Positions 1-9,946 of a stretch of DNA of 64,000 nt are shown piece after piece (positions within the stretch are counted from its first letter, which is position 1; the number at the start of each line of letters is the position of its first letter). This stretch comes from DSYU01 sp964437595 (GTDB lineage Bacteria > Chloroflexota > Anaerolineae > Anaerolineales > Anaerolineaceae). Made by a program: the position numbers and the translations under genes. The DNA lies in contig CAYTHO010000002.1 of NCBI GenBank assembly GCA_964437595.1, positions 62,001 through 126,000 of the forward strand. Direction: 5' to 3'. A model generated the notes under the pieces. The model worked only from the letters and a program-made list of their open reading frames with translations. It made no database searches and was not told where the DNA came from.

Positions 1-2377
1 GGATAAGGCACAAAAAGCCTTTACGGAGTATCCATTTATCCAATACCAGATCCTTGATATCGAGAAAGATCCTCAAAAGCAAGGGCTGGCGGGACAGTCA
101 TTCGACATCATCCTGGCAGCGAATGTACTGCATGCCACAGCGGACCTGCAGCAAAGCCTGGCGCACATCCAAAAGATGCTGGTTCCAGGCGGTCAACTAC
201 TGCTGTTGGAAAATGCCCGCAAAGCAAGTTGGGTGGACCTGACTTTTGGCCTGACCGATGGCTGGTGGCGATTCCAGGATACCCAGCTGCGGCCTGAGCA
301 CCCGGTTCTCTCTCAATCCGGGTGGCTGAACCTGTTCAAAGCATGTGGCTTTCAGGAATCGGCGGCGCTGCCTGCATCCGTGCCGGGCAGCGAAAGCGGC
401 AGTTTATCAGGCCAGGTGCTTTTGATTGCCCAGGCTCACGAGAAAGTAAGCCAGACCGCACAGGAGACAGCCGGGAGCTGGCTGGTCTTCCACAACGCCA
501 CCAGCAGCGACGCCGCTGAGCTGGCTCAATCCCTGCGCCACAAAGGTCAGCGCTGCATCCTGATCGGTCAAAGCCAGTCCAATGATGAACAGGTTGTAAA
601 CATCACAAAAGATCAATGGGAGGTAGCCCCTGGATCTACAGCGGCAGTGGCTGATGTGCTTATGCGCGCCGCCGAAGGCGGGCCGCCAATCACCACAGTG
701 ATCGGCCTGTTCAGCCCCACCGAGAACGTCTCCCCTGCCAGACAGGTGGAAACAGACTGCGATCGCTTACTACACATCACCCAGGCGGTGCTGGCTATGC
801 CGCAGGGAAACCGGCCTGCGCTGTGGTTGGCAACGTACGACGCGCAGGCTGTCGGAGGCCCCCCGACCCTGGAAGGCCTGCCTGCCAGTGCGCTTTGGGG
901 ATTGGGCCGTACGCTGGCGCTGGAGCACCCCGAAATTTGGGGAGGGATGATTGACCTGGATCCCAATAGCAGTAATAAAAAGAATATGGCACACCTAGTA
1001 AATGAAATCCGTTTTGCGGACGGCGAAGACCAGGTAGCCTACCGCAAGGGCGAGCGCTTCGTCGCACGGCTGGTGCGCGGGCAAGCGCCCGTATCCGCTG
1101 AGTTGATGCTGAAAGAAGATCGGGTTTACCTGATCACTGGCGGATTGGGTGGGCTGGGTGTGAAAATTGCTCAATGGATGGTACAGCGAGGCGCACGGCA
1201 CCTGGTACTGACCGGTCGCCGCGGTTTACCGCCGCGTGAGGCATGGAGCCAATTCCAACCAGACAGCGACCTTGCCCGCCGGGCAGCCGCAGTCCAGGAC
1301 TTGGAGAAAGCTGGGGCACAGGTAATTCTATATGCTGCTGACACCGCTGACGAAAATGCAATGGGAAAGTTGTTTCAATCCTTCGGAGCAAGCCTGCCGA
1401 AACTAGGGGGCATCGTGCATGCCGCTGCCGACCTGAGCAGCAGCACCATCGAAGAGATGGGGGTCGAAATGCTGTACAACATGCTGCGCCCCAAAGCCAG
1501 CGGCACCTGGCTGCTGCACAAGCTCAGCCAGGGTCTCGATATAGACTTTTTCGTGCTGTTCTCTTCTACCACCGCCCTTCTCGGTTCGCAGCAGTTGGGC
1601 CATTATGCTGCCGCTAACAGCTTCTTAGACAGTTTTGCCTCTTATCGAAAGTCCACTGGGCTCCCCATTCTGTCCATCAACTGGGGAACCTGGGATACCA
1701 TGCGCATCGCTTCTCAGGCCGAACAACAGCGCGTTGCTCAGTTCGGGTTAGAGCAAATGCAGGCTGATCAGGCGCTGCACCTGTTAGGGAACTACCTGGC
1801 AGCGCAGGGCGAAGCCCAGGTGGTTATCGCTGCCGTAGATTGGGACACGCTTCGCCCTGCCTATGAAGCGCGCCGCCGCAGGCCGTTGATGGAGGGATTG
1901 ACCAGCCGCACGCACGGTAAACCGGCTCAACAGATAACCACCAAACCCGCCGATGCAGATTTGGTTATGCTACTTAAGGAAATTCCACCTGAAAAGCAGT
2001 ACAATATGATCGTTCGTCATGTGCGAGAACACGTGGCAGCCGTAATCGGCAGTACCAGGCCTGAAACAATCGATGAACAACAAGGGTTGTTTGAGATGGG
2101 CCTGGATTCGCTGATGTCGGTGGATCTCAAGGGGAGATTAGAAAAGAGTCTGGGGCAGTCACTGCCCTCCACACTAACGTTCAACTATCCAACAGTAGCC
2201 GAACTGGCAGGGTATCTACTGGAGCGAATTCGCCCAGCAGAGACTCCAACTGCTGAAACATCCGCGCCTGAACCAGAGCCATCTGCGGCGGAGAAAACGC
2301 AGGCGGACGACTTCGACGATTTATCGGAAGATGAATTGGCGAACCTGCTGCAAAAGAAATTAAAAGGGGGAGCATGA
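1..2377 (+). CDS. Type I PKS, C-terminal part: C-methyltransferase, KR, ACP (5' end outside window)
   Basis: The reading frame is open from the left edge, so the gene starts upstream. In the sequence: the end of a SAM-dependent C-methyltransferase domain (FDIILAANVLH, then LVPGGQLLLLE, nt 100-210), a KR structural half, a catalytic KR with the NADPH motif TGGLGGLG near nt 1135 and the catalytic Tyr in HYAAAN (codon nt 1604), and an ACP with the phosphopantetheine Ser in GLDSLM (codon nt 2108). The KR lacks the LDD motif of B-type KRs, so its stereochemistry cannot be read. The acidic tail DDLSEDELANLL resembles C-terminal docking ends of cyanobacterial and myxobacterial PKSs. Inferred job: produce an alpha-methyl, beta-hydroxy acyl-ACP that is passed to the PKS at 3317. 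The stop overlaps the start of the transporter (ATGA). Whether KS, AT and DH precede cannot be seen. Confidence 0.93.
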   Translation, partial: DKAQKAFTEYPFIQYQILDIEKDPQKQGLAGQSFDIILAANVLHATADLQQSLAHIQKMLVPGGQLLLLENARKASWVDLTFGLTDGWWRFQDTQLRPEHPVLSQSGWLNLFKACGFQESAALPASVPGSESGSLSGQVLLIAQAHEKVSQTAQETAGSWLVFHNATSSDAAELAQSLRHKGQRCILIGQSQSNDEQVVNITKDQWEVAPGSTAAVADVLMRAAEGGPPITTVIGLFSPTENVSPARQVETDCDRLLHITQAVLAMPQGNRPALWLATYDAQAVGGPPTLEGLPASALWGLGRTLALEHPEIWGGMIDLDPNSSNKKNMAHLVNEIRFADGEDQVAYRKGERFVARLVRGQAPVSAELMLKEDRVYLITGGLGGLGVKIAQWMVQRGARHLVLTGRRGLPPREAWSQFQPDSDLARRAAAVQDLEKAGAQVILYAADTADENAMGKLFQSFGASLPKLGGIVHAAADLSSSTIEEMGVEMLYNMLRPKASGTWLLHKLSQGLDIDFFVLFSSTTALLGSQQLGHYAAANSFLDSFASYRKSTGLPILSINWGTWDTMRIASQAEQQRVAQFGLEQMQADQALHLLGNYLAAQGEAQVVIAAVDWDTLRPAYEARRRRPLMEGLTSRTHGKPAQQITTKPADADLVMLLKEIPPEKQYNMIVRHVREHVAAVIGSTRPETIDEQQGLFEMGLDSLMSVDLKGRLEKSLGQSLPSTLTFNYPTVAELAGYLLERIRPAETPTAETSAPEPEPSAAEKTQADDFDDLSEDELANLLQKKLKGGA

Positions 2378-3306
2378 GGCTCTTGCGTCTAGAGCGCTTA
2401 GGAGAATGGATCCAGGCCAGGCCGGCCTTGCTGGCAGCCGGCTTAGCCTGCACTGTCGGCGCGCTTTGGGCAATAGTTGAAGCGCTCGGCATGTTCCTGC
2501 CTGCTCGTTATTCCCCTTATCAGGTCGTCTGGATGCGTTATGCAACCCACCTGTTGGTCCTGGCGGCGGTATGGGGACCGCGCCGCCGGTCAGGCATGGT
2601 TAAAACGCCCCGATGGAAAGGGCAGATCCTGCGCGGGCTGTTGATGCTGGCAATGCCCGCCACATTTATCCTGGCTGTTGGCAGTATGGATATGCATACG
2701 GTTTGGGGCATCTTCTGGCTGGCTCCATTGGCCGCAATGGCAGGAGCCGTGTTTTTGTTCAGGGAGAAAGGTTCCATCACTGCTTGGGCAGCGGCCCTTC
2801 TGGGGCTGGCCGGCACATTGTTCATCCTACGTCCTGCCCATTCAGGCAGTTGGCAGCAAGTGCTGCTCGCACTGGGCATGACCGCCTGTTTCATACTCTA
2901 TGTTCTGGCAACCCGCTATATGGCAGCGGAAAATACGCTGACCAGCTTGTTCTATACTGCCTTTGCCGTCTTCCTTCCGCTATCGATCGTGATTCCACAG
3001 CTTTGGACGCCGCTAACCTGGAAAGCAGCTGCTGTTATGGCGATGATTGGACTGGTGGGGCTTGCGCTCCTGTTTGCCCTTGACCGTGCTCTTGAACTGG
3101 CTCCGGTCACTCAAGTCGCTCCATTCTTCTACAGCCAGGCCATCTGGTACCTGTTTTTTAACAGCCTCCTGAAACGAGCGCCAGTCAGCTTTCTGGATGT
3201 TGTTGGGGTTCTCATGGTGCTGGTTCCCGCGGTAGTCTTCATGAACTTCTTATATAACCACCCAAGGGCCAACCTTACTGTTCTCGCTGAGGGGGCGAGA
3301 GGCTGA
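2374..3306 (+). CDS. EamA/DMT-family membrane transporter inside the PKS cluster
   Basis: A 310-residue, very hydrophobic protein with about ten predicted membrane segments arranged as two halves, as in drug/metabolite transporter (EamA, RhaT-like) proteins. The second half starts after the hydrophilic break near residue 155-180. It begins inside the stop of the upstream PKS (ATGA overlap) and ends 10 bases before the next PKS, so it is co-translated with the assembly line. Its position suggests export of, or self-protection against, the product, but this is inference from context. EamA proteins also move amino acids, nucleotides and sugars, and the sequence does not show the substrate. The start is fixed by the overlap; no strong Shine-Dalgarno sequence is needed for coupling. 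Confidence 0.85.
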   Translation: MRLLRLERLGEWIQARPALLAAGLACTVGALWAIVEALGMFLPARYSPYQVVWMRYATHLLVLAAVWGPRRRSGMVKTPRWKGQILRGLLMLAMPATFILAVGSMDMHTVWGIFWLAPLAAMAGAVFLFREKGSITAWAAALLGLAGTLFILRPAHSGSWQQVLLALGMTACFILYVLATRYMAAENTLTSLFYTAFAVFLPLSIVIPQLWTPLTWKAAAVMAMIGLVGLALLFALDRALELAPVTQVAPFFYSQAIWYLFFNSLLKRAPVSFLDVVGVLMVLVPAVVFMNFLYNHPRANLTVLAEGARG

Positions 3307-3316
3307 AAAGGAAATT

Positions 3317-6300
3317 ATGACCAACCAATCTGAACCGTTGGATCGAAAAGCATTACTAAAAAACGCCTTAATTGCTCTCGATGAGATGCAGTCACGGCTA
3401 GATGCCATGGAGCATTCCCAGCACGAGCCGATCGCGATTATCGGTATTGGATGCCGGTTCCCTGGGGATGCCAATACCCCGGATGCGTATTGGAAACTGC
3501 TGCATAACGGTGTGGATGCCATACAGGTGGTTCCTCCCGAGCGATGGGATATCAGCCAATACGCTGATCTCCAGATGGGTAAACCGATCTCCTGGTATGG
3601 GGGTTTTCTCAGTGGAATAGACCAGTTCGATCCACAATTCTTTGGCATCTCGCCCCGCGAAGCCAACAGCATGGATCCACAGCAGCGTCTGGTGCTGGAA
3701 GTCTCCTGGGAAGCATTCGAACGGGCGAACATCCCGCTGGATAAACTTCTGGGCACTCAGACGGGGGTATTTGTTGGCGTTACCACCAACGATTATTCCC
3801 ACATGGTCCGCTCAATGGATCCATCTCAAATGGATGTGTATGCCGCAACCGGCAGCGCACTGAATGCCATCCCCGGGCGCGTAGCGTACACCTTCGGCCT
3901 GCACGGCCCATCGATTGCGGTAGATACCGCCTGTTCTTCCTCACTGGTGGCAATCCACCTGGCCTGCAAAAGCCTGCGCAGTAAGGAATGCGACCTGGCA
4001 GTCGCCGGTGGGGTGAACGCCACCCTGACTCCAGAAGCCTTCATCTGCTTTGCTGGGTGGGGCATGATGGCCCCCGATGGACGCTGTAAGACCTTCGACA
4101 GCCGGGCGGATGGATTCGTGCGCGGCGAGGGCTGCGGTATGTTGGTGCTCAAACGTCTTTCGGACGCAATCAAGACCGGCGACCATATCCAGGCGGTCAT
4201 CCGCGGCTCGGCAGTCAATCAGGATGGGCGTAGCAGCGGTTTGACGGTGCCAAACGGGCGCGCGCAGCAGGCCGTAATCCGCGCGGCCTTGAAAGACGCC
4301 GGGATTGCACCCGCCCGGGTGAGCTACGTTGAAACGCACGGCACAGGTACCTCTCTAGGAGACCCTATCGAGATCGAAGCAGTAGGGGCCGCCCTGGGAG
4401 AAGGCCGTTCTGCCAGCCAGCCGCTGACGATTGGGTCTGTCAAAACCAATATTGGTCACCTGGAATCAGCTTCAGGTGTGGCCGGGGTGATTAAGACGAT
4501 TCTGGCTCTCCAACACCGGGAATTTCCGCCGCACCTGCACCTGCATGAGCGCAGCCCGCGCATCCCTTGGCCAAATTTTCCCGTCGAAATCCCGGACCAG
4601 CCAACTCCCTGGACCGTACCCGAAGGCGGGCGCATCGCGGGAATAAGCTCATTTGGTTTCAGCGGTACCAACGCGCACATCATTCTGGAAGAAGCGCCAG
4701 AACTGCCGCATGCCGCATCCGGTGCAGCACATGCAGCCTATCTGCTGGCGCTTTCCGCGAAAACAGATGGCGCGCTTAAGGATCTGGCAGGGCGCTACGC
4801 GGACCGGTTCCAAAGGATAGATGGGCCTTCCGTTGGGCAGGCGTGCCAGGCCGCGCTTGCCGGACGGTCAATTTTCAACAATAGACTGGCTGTGACAGGC
4901 GCCTCGCCTGAAGCGCTGCGCGAGAGCCTGGCTGCTCACGCTTCCGGGCAGCACGATGCAGCGGTTTTCACCGGCCAGGCCGAACGCGGTGGACCGGGAA
5001 AGATTGCATTTTTGTTTACCGGGCAGGGCTCGCAGTGGGTGCAGATGGGCCGCCAGCTTTACGAACATCAGCCCGTATTCCGCCAGGCCCTGGATGCATG
5101 CGATGCGCTGCTGCAGCCGCACCTGCCGGCGTCGCTTCTGTCAGTTATTTACGGCGCAGATGGCGAAAGCGGCCTGCTGGACAATACTCGCTATACCCAG
5201 CCAGCCCTGTTTGCGCTGGAATATGCCCTGGTCCAGTTGTGGAAGTCATGGGGTATCCAGCCCGACGCAGTGATGGGGCACAGCGTGGGCGAGTACGCCG
5301 CTGCCTGCGCGGCAGGTGTGTTCAGCCTGGAAGACGGCATCCGCTTGATCGCCGAGCGCGCCAGGTTGATCAGCGCACTTCCGGAGGGCGGGCAAATGGC
5401 CGCCGTCTTTGCCAGCGAAGAGCGAGTAAGCTCGTTTCTGGCAGGCAGCCCGGAACCAGTGTCTATCGCAGCGGTCAATGGGCCAGAAAACACGGTTATA
5501 TCCGGCAGCGGGCCATCAGTGCAGGCGGTGCTGGATGCTTTGCAGCAAGAGGGCATCCAGGCCCGGATGCTGCAGGTATCGCATGCTTTCCATTCGAACC
5601 TGATGGATGCAATTCTGGATCCCTTCGAGGAAGCCGCACGTTCGGTACAGTTTTCTGCTCCTTCCATCACGCTTATTTCAAACGTTACCGGCCAGCCCGA
5701 AACCGATCTGGTCTGCGATCCGGGATACTGGCGCCGGCACATTCGCCAGCCGGTACGCTTCAACCAGGGCATCCAGGCCTTATATGAGATGGGTTACCGC
5801 ATCTTTATTGAGATTGGTCCCAACCCAATCTTGAACGGCATGGCGCAGCGCTGCCTGCCCGCAGAGGATGAATCGCTAACATGGCTCACCTCGCTGCGCA
5901 AAGGCCGCGGGGATGAACAGCAAACCCTGGAGAGCCTGGGCGCGTTGTGGGTACGGGGGGCTCGTATAGAATGGACTGTCGTTTTCCAGGATACTCCTGC
6001 CGCAAGCGTTGATCTGCCTACATATCCTTTTCAATATGAACGATACTGGTTAGAAGAAACACTGCCAACAGAACAATTCCGCCAGCCATCAATGACCAAT
6101 TTAATCCATCCTTTGCTTGGGACCAGGCTATCTTCACCGTTGTATAGTGAGACGGTGATCGAAACAAGACTCACCACAGAGCAACCTTCATTCTTAAAGG
6201 ACCACCGGCTGAACGGGAAAATCGTCTTTCCAGGTACGGGTTACCTGGAAATGGGTATGGCGGTTGGGAAACATATCCTGAAAGAAGAAGATTTCGTAGT

Positions 6301-9300
6301 AGAAGATCTTTCTATCGTAAACCTGTTAAGTATTTCGGAAAAGCAGGAAAAGATGCTGCAGACCGTTGTTGCTGCACACGGTGACTATCCGGCAAAGTTC
6401 CAAATCTTCAGCCTGGAGGATGCCGCACAGGGGAAATGGGTCCTTCATGCGGAAGGAAATATCCATTCTAATGGTGCTAATCCCGCTCAATCAGATGGGG
6501 TATTAGAGGAATATCGTCAGCGATGCTCGGAACCAGTCCAGGTGCAAGATTATTACAATACGCTTGAAGCAGTCGGCTTAGGATATGGGAAACGTTTCCG
6601 CTGCCTGCGAAATATTTGGAAACGGGACAATGAGGCCATTGGTGAAGTTGCGCTCCCGGATGACTTTGCACACGAAGCCGCGCAGTACATCTTGCATCCG
6701 GGCTTGCTTGATTCTTGCTTCCAATTGATTGGCGCTGTACTTCCAAGGCAGCAAGAGACAACAGGAGAGCAGTCATTTTATGTTCCTGTCGCAATCCATC
6801 GCTATCGATTTCAAGGTGGCGCCGGAACGCACTTTTTCGCCTGTATGAATGTTCAGAAAAACGAGTTCGACGGCGCAAGGCTCACAGGAAATATCCTTTT
6901 CTTCAATCTCGATGGGGCAAGCATTGGCTCAATTGAGGGACTGCAAATCCGCAAAATCAGTTCTGATACACGCGAACATGAGGCCAAGCTGGTGCATGCC
7001 AGCCAGGCATACAAGCAGCAATGGGTTCAAAGCCCCGTTCGTATTGCGAAGGAAAATAAAAGTAAACGCTCGGACAAATGGATACTCATCGAAAATGATC
7101 CATCATACGGTGAGATATTTGCCAGGGGCTTTGAAGAACGCGGTATACCTTGTGCCAGGATTGTCACGGCCAATACCAATAACGCATTGGATTCAGAAGT
7201 GAAATCTCTCGAATCCTTCAAGAATATGCTCTCCGAAAATATCAATAACCTCGCTGGTACATTAGAGGGGATTGTATTTTTATGCGGGAATGGTTCTGGC
7301 GAGGTTCAAACAACCTCGGATCTTGAAAATATACAGGAGCAAGTTGTAGGCAACCTGGTAGCAACAGCCCAGGTTATCCTCGGCTTACTTGAGCAAAATT
7401 CCGCTCAAACCTCATTGGTAATCGTCACGCATGGCGCGCAGAGCATTGTTCCCGGAGACATGCTGCCAGCGCTGGCACACTCGGCAGTATGGGGGATAGG
7501 GAAAACCATAGGCCTGGAAAACCCACAACTCAAATGCACCTGTATTGACCTGGACCCCTCCGCAGCAATGCAAGATGCTGTAGAGCAGTTGGTAATTACG
7601 ATGCGGGCAGATTCAGAGGGTGAGACAGAGGAGCGGATCGCGTTCAGATCAAATACCAGGTATGCGGCCCGACTCGTTTATCTGCCTCCTGCGGATGACA
7701 AAGGCCATTCTGCTGGCGTTAAGCCCTTTGCTGACCATCTTTTTAAGCAGCCTTTTGAGTTGATGATCCACAACCGCGGTGTATTAGACAACATCGAGTT
7801 GCGCGCCTCAAAATCCCCATCTCTTGGCCCAAACCAGGTCTCCATCCGTGTTCAGGCGGCTGGTTTGAACTTCAGAGATGTGCTGAATGTCTTAGGGCTA
7901 CTGCCAGGCGCGGAAGCCGCATTAGGACACGAATGTGTAGGGAAGATCGCTGCCGTAGGCGAAAACGTGACGCAATTTAAGATCGGCGATGAGGTGATGG
8001 GAATTGCCAGTGGAAGTTTTGGTACATATGCAGTGACATACCAGGATTTGATCGTACACAAACCAGATGAGATCAATACCGTCGAAGCCGCGACAATTCC
8101 ACTTGCATTCCTTACAGCATACTATGCCCTGGTTCAGCTAGGGAGGCTACAAAAGGGCGAGCGCGTACTGATCCATGGAGCAGCCGGGGGAGTCGGCATG
8201 GCTGCTGTCCAAATTGCCCTTCAGGCAGGCGCGGAGATTTTTGCAACGGCCGGAAACCCTTCAAAGCGTGATTACCTGAAATCTTTGGGAGTGCATCACG
8301 TAATGGACTCGCGTTCGCTGGTTTTTGCGGATGAAACCATGCAACTGACAAACGGTGAAGGCGTCGACCTGGTTCTGAACTCCCTGACGGATGGTTTCAT
8401 CCAAAAGTCCTTCGAGATCCTGAAACCAGGCGGAAGGTTCATGGAAATTGGTAAGCGTGGTATATGGAGCCACGAACAGGTTAAAGAGCTCAAGAAAAAC
8501 CACCAGTATCACATTATTATGATAGGCGATATATGTTTAGAAGATCCTGCGCTGATTCAATCCATGCTTCAGGTACTTGCCAATCACTTTACAAATAAGA
8601 AGCTAATCCCACTTCCAGCCAAAGTTTTTCCCATTGGGCATGCAGTGGAAGCTTTCCGCTATATGGCACAGGCCAAGCACATTGGCAAAATTGTATTGAC
8701 CGTACCGACACACTCAGAGTCTATCTCAAAACACGGCGAACCTATCTCGGCGCATTTCGGAACGAACCCAGAGCAAAGTCAGGCACAAATTTTTGCCCGC
8801 CCTGATTCTACTTACCTGATTACTGGCGGCTTAGGAGGAATTGGTCTTGAAACTGCTGATTGGCTAATCAGCAAAGGCGCAAAATCCATCGCGCTGATGA
8901 GCCGCAGGGACCCAGACGAAAAAATCGCGGCTCGTTTGGAACGGCTACGGGCCGAGGGTATTCAGGTTATGCTATTCAAAGGCGATGTAGCGAAAGCAGA
9001 GGATATCAAGAGTGTCTTGCAAAAAATCCACGCCATGCTTCCGCCACTCAAGGGCATTTGCCATGCCGCTGGAATTCTGGATGATGGCGTTTTCCTGCAT
9101 CAAGATTGGAGCAATTTTGAGCGAGTCTTTGCTCCAAAGATCTATGGAGCATGGAACCTGCACCTTCAGACAACAGAGACCCCTCTCGACTTTTTCATAC
9201 TGTTCTCGGCTGGCGCTTCGTTGTTTGGTTCTCCCGGACAGGCAAATTATGCCGGCGCAAACGCCTTCCTGGATTCCCTGGCGCATTTCCGACGTGCAAG

Positions 9301-9946
9301 AGGGTTAACTGCATTAGCCATCAATTGGGGCCCGTGGGGCGAGGTGGGCATGGCAGCCCGATTGCCAGAAGCTATGCACCAGCGTTGGGAGAAACAAGGC
9401 ATACACCCAATTTCCACAGCCGCTTGTTTTCGGTGGATGGAAGAATTGGCTTCTTCGGATGCCGTTCATGCCGGCGTTTTCGATATTGAATGGCCACTAT
9501 TCTTTCAGCAATTTGACGGTAGCAAAAAGCCACCTTTCTTTGATGAAATCACCATTGTAGATACAACATATGTAACAGTAAAGAAGCCGTCTGAGCGTAC
9601 CGTTAACATACGTGCGAAGCTCGATTCTGCTGACTCGAATGATCGGAAAAATATCCTTGAAGGACATTTAAAATCGCTTATTGGTCAAGTGATCGGTCAT
9701 AAGTCGCCCAATCAAATCTCCGCTTTATCAACATTCGCCGAACTCGGCATCGATTCGTTAATGGCAATCGAGTTGAGGAACCGGATTCAAGATGCACTGG
9801 GTGTTAACCTTCCTCTGAACATTTTCTTCGGAACCACTTCATTGACTGATCTGATGTATTCAATCACAGCAATTATTTGGACTTCAAAGGAAATACAAGT
9901 AACCACCCAAGAAGCTGCGGAAGATCGTGAGGATTTCCAGTTATGA
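3317..9946 (+). CDS. Type I PKS, fully reducing module: KS-AT-DH-ER-KR-ACP
   Basis: A 2209-residue complete reducing module, with AAGGAAA seven bases before the ATG. Order: a helical N-terminal docking segment (1-35), KS with catalytic Cys206 (TACSSS), His341 (HGTGT) and His381 (NIGHL), AT with Ser656 (GHSVGE) and the HAFH motif at 756-759 typical of malonyl-CoA specificity, DH with His963 in HXXXGXXXXP and Asp1132 (HPGLLD), a KR structural half (about 1370-1440), ER (about 1485-1795, with GAAGGVG), KR with TGGLGGIG near 1835, an LDD motif of the B type and Tyr1978, and an ACP with Ser2147. All catalytic residues are present, so the module should add one fully saturated C2 unit. The DH-ER-KR-ACP half is visibly more AT-rich than the KS-AT half. 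The stop overlaps the NRPS start (ATGA). Confidence 0.97.
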   Translation: MTNQSEPLDRKALLKNALIALDEMQSRLDAMEHSQHEPIAIIGIGCRFPGDANTPDAYWKLLHNGVDAIQVVPPERWDISQYADLQMGKPISWYGGFLSGIDQFDPQFFGISPREANSMDPQQRLVLEVSWEAFERANIPLDKLLGTQTGVFVGVTTNDYSHMVRSMDPSQMDVYAATGSALNAIPGRVAYTFGLHGPSIAVDTACSSSLVAIHLACKSLRSKECDLAVAGGVNATLTPEAFICFAGWGMMAPDGRCKTFDSRADGFVRGEGCGMLVLKRLSDAIKTGDHIQAVIRGSAVNQDGRSSGLTVPNGRAQQAVIRAALKDAGIAPARVSYVETHGTGTSLGDPIEIEAVGAALGEGRSASQPLTIGSVKTNIGHLESASGVAGVIKTILALQHREFPPHLHLHERSPRIPWPNFPVEIPDQPTPWTVPEGGRIAGISSFGFSGTNAHIILEEAPELPHAASGAAHAAYLLALSAKTDGALKDLAGRYADRFQRIDGPSVGQACQAALAGRSIFNNRLAVTGASPEALRESLAAHASGQHDAAVFTGQAERGGPGKIAFLFTGQGSQWVQMGRQLYEHQPVFRQALDACDALLQPHLPASLLSVIYGADGESGLLDNTRYTQPALFALEYALVQLWKSWGIQPDAVMGHSVGEYAAACAAGVFSLEDGIRLIAERARLISALPEGGQMAAVFASEERVSSFLAGSPEPVSIAAVNGPENTVISGSGPSVQAVLDALQQEGIQARMLQVSHAFHSNLMDAILDPFEEAARSVQFSAPSITLISNVTGQPETDLVCDPGYWRRHIRQPVRFNQGIQALYEMGYRIFIEIGPNPILNGMAQRCLPAEDESLTWLTSLRKGRGDEQQTLESLGALWVRGARIEWTVVFQDTPAASVDLPTYPFQYERYWLEETLPTEQFRQPSMTNLIHPLLGTRLSSPLYSETVIETRLTTEQPSFLKDHRLNGKIVFPGTGYLEMGMAVGKHILKEEDFVVEDLSIVNLLSISEKQEKMLQTVVAAHGDYPAKFQIFSLEDAAQGKWVLHAEGNIHSNGANPAQSDGVLEEYRQRCSEPVQVQDYYNTLEAVGLGYGKRFRCLRNIWKRDNEAIGEVALPDDFAHEAAQYILHPGLLDSCFQLIGAVLPRQQETTGEQSFYVPVAIHRYRFQGGAGTHFFACMNVQKNEFDGARLTGNILFFNLDGASIGSIEGLQIRKISSDTREHEAKLVHASQAYKQQWVQSPVRIAKENKSKRSDKWILIENDPSYGEIFARGFEERGIPCARIVTANTNNALDSEVKSLESFKNMLSENINNLAGTLEGIVFLCGNGSGEVQTTSDLENIQEQVVGNLVATAQVILGLLEQNSAQTSLVIVTHGAQSIVPGDMLPALAHSAVWGIGKTIGLENPQLKCTCIDLDPSAAMQDAVEQLVITMRADSEGETEERIAFRSNTRYAARLVYLPPADDKGHSAGVKPFADHLFKQPFELMIHNRGVLDNIELRASKSPSLGPNQVSIRVQAAGLNFRDVLNVLGLLPGAEAALGHECVGKIAAVGENVTQFKIGDEVMGIASGSFGTYAVTYQDLIVHKPDEINTVEAATIPLAFLTAYYALVQLGRLQKGERVLIHGAAGGVGMAAVQIALQAGAEIFATAGNPSKRDYLKSLGVHHVMDSRSLVFADETMQLTNGEGVDLVLNSLTDGFIQKSFEILKPGGRFMEIGKRGIWSHEQVKELKKNHQYHIIMIGDICLEDPALIQSMLQVLANHFTNKKLIPLPAKVFPIGHAVEAFRYMAQAKHIGKIVLTVPTHSESISKHGEPISAHFGTNPEQSQAQIFARPDSTYLITGGLGGIGLETADWLISKGAKSIALMSRRDPDEKIAARLERLRAEGIQVMLFKGDVAKAEDIKSVLQKIHAMLPPLKGICHAAGILDDGVFLHQDWSNFERVFAPKIYGAWNLHLQTTETPLDFFILFSAGASLFGSPGQANYAGANAFLDSLAHFRRARGLTALAINWGPWGEVGMAARLPEAMHQRWEKQGIHPISTAACFRWMEELASSDAVHAGVFDIEWPLFFQQFDGSKKPPFFDEITIVDTTYVTVKKPSERTVNIRAKLDSADSNDRKNILEGHLKSLIGQVIGHKSPNQISALSTFAELGIDSLMAIELRNRIQDALGVNLPLNIFFGTTSLTDLMYSITAIIWTSKEIQVTTQEAAEDREDFQL

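Noticed and set aside
5035..5787. A 250-codon ORF in another frame of the AT domain
   Set aside because: It is a shadow of the GC-rich PKS coding frame, which has clear AT motifs throughout.
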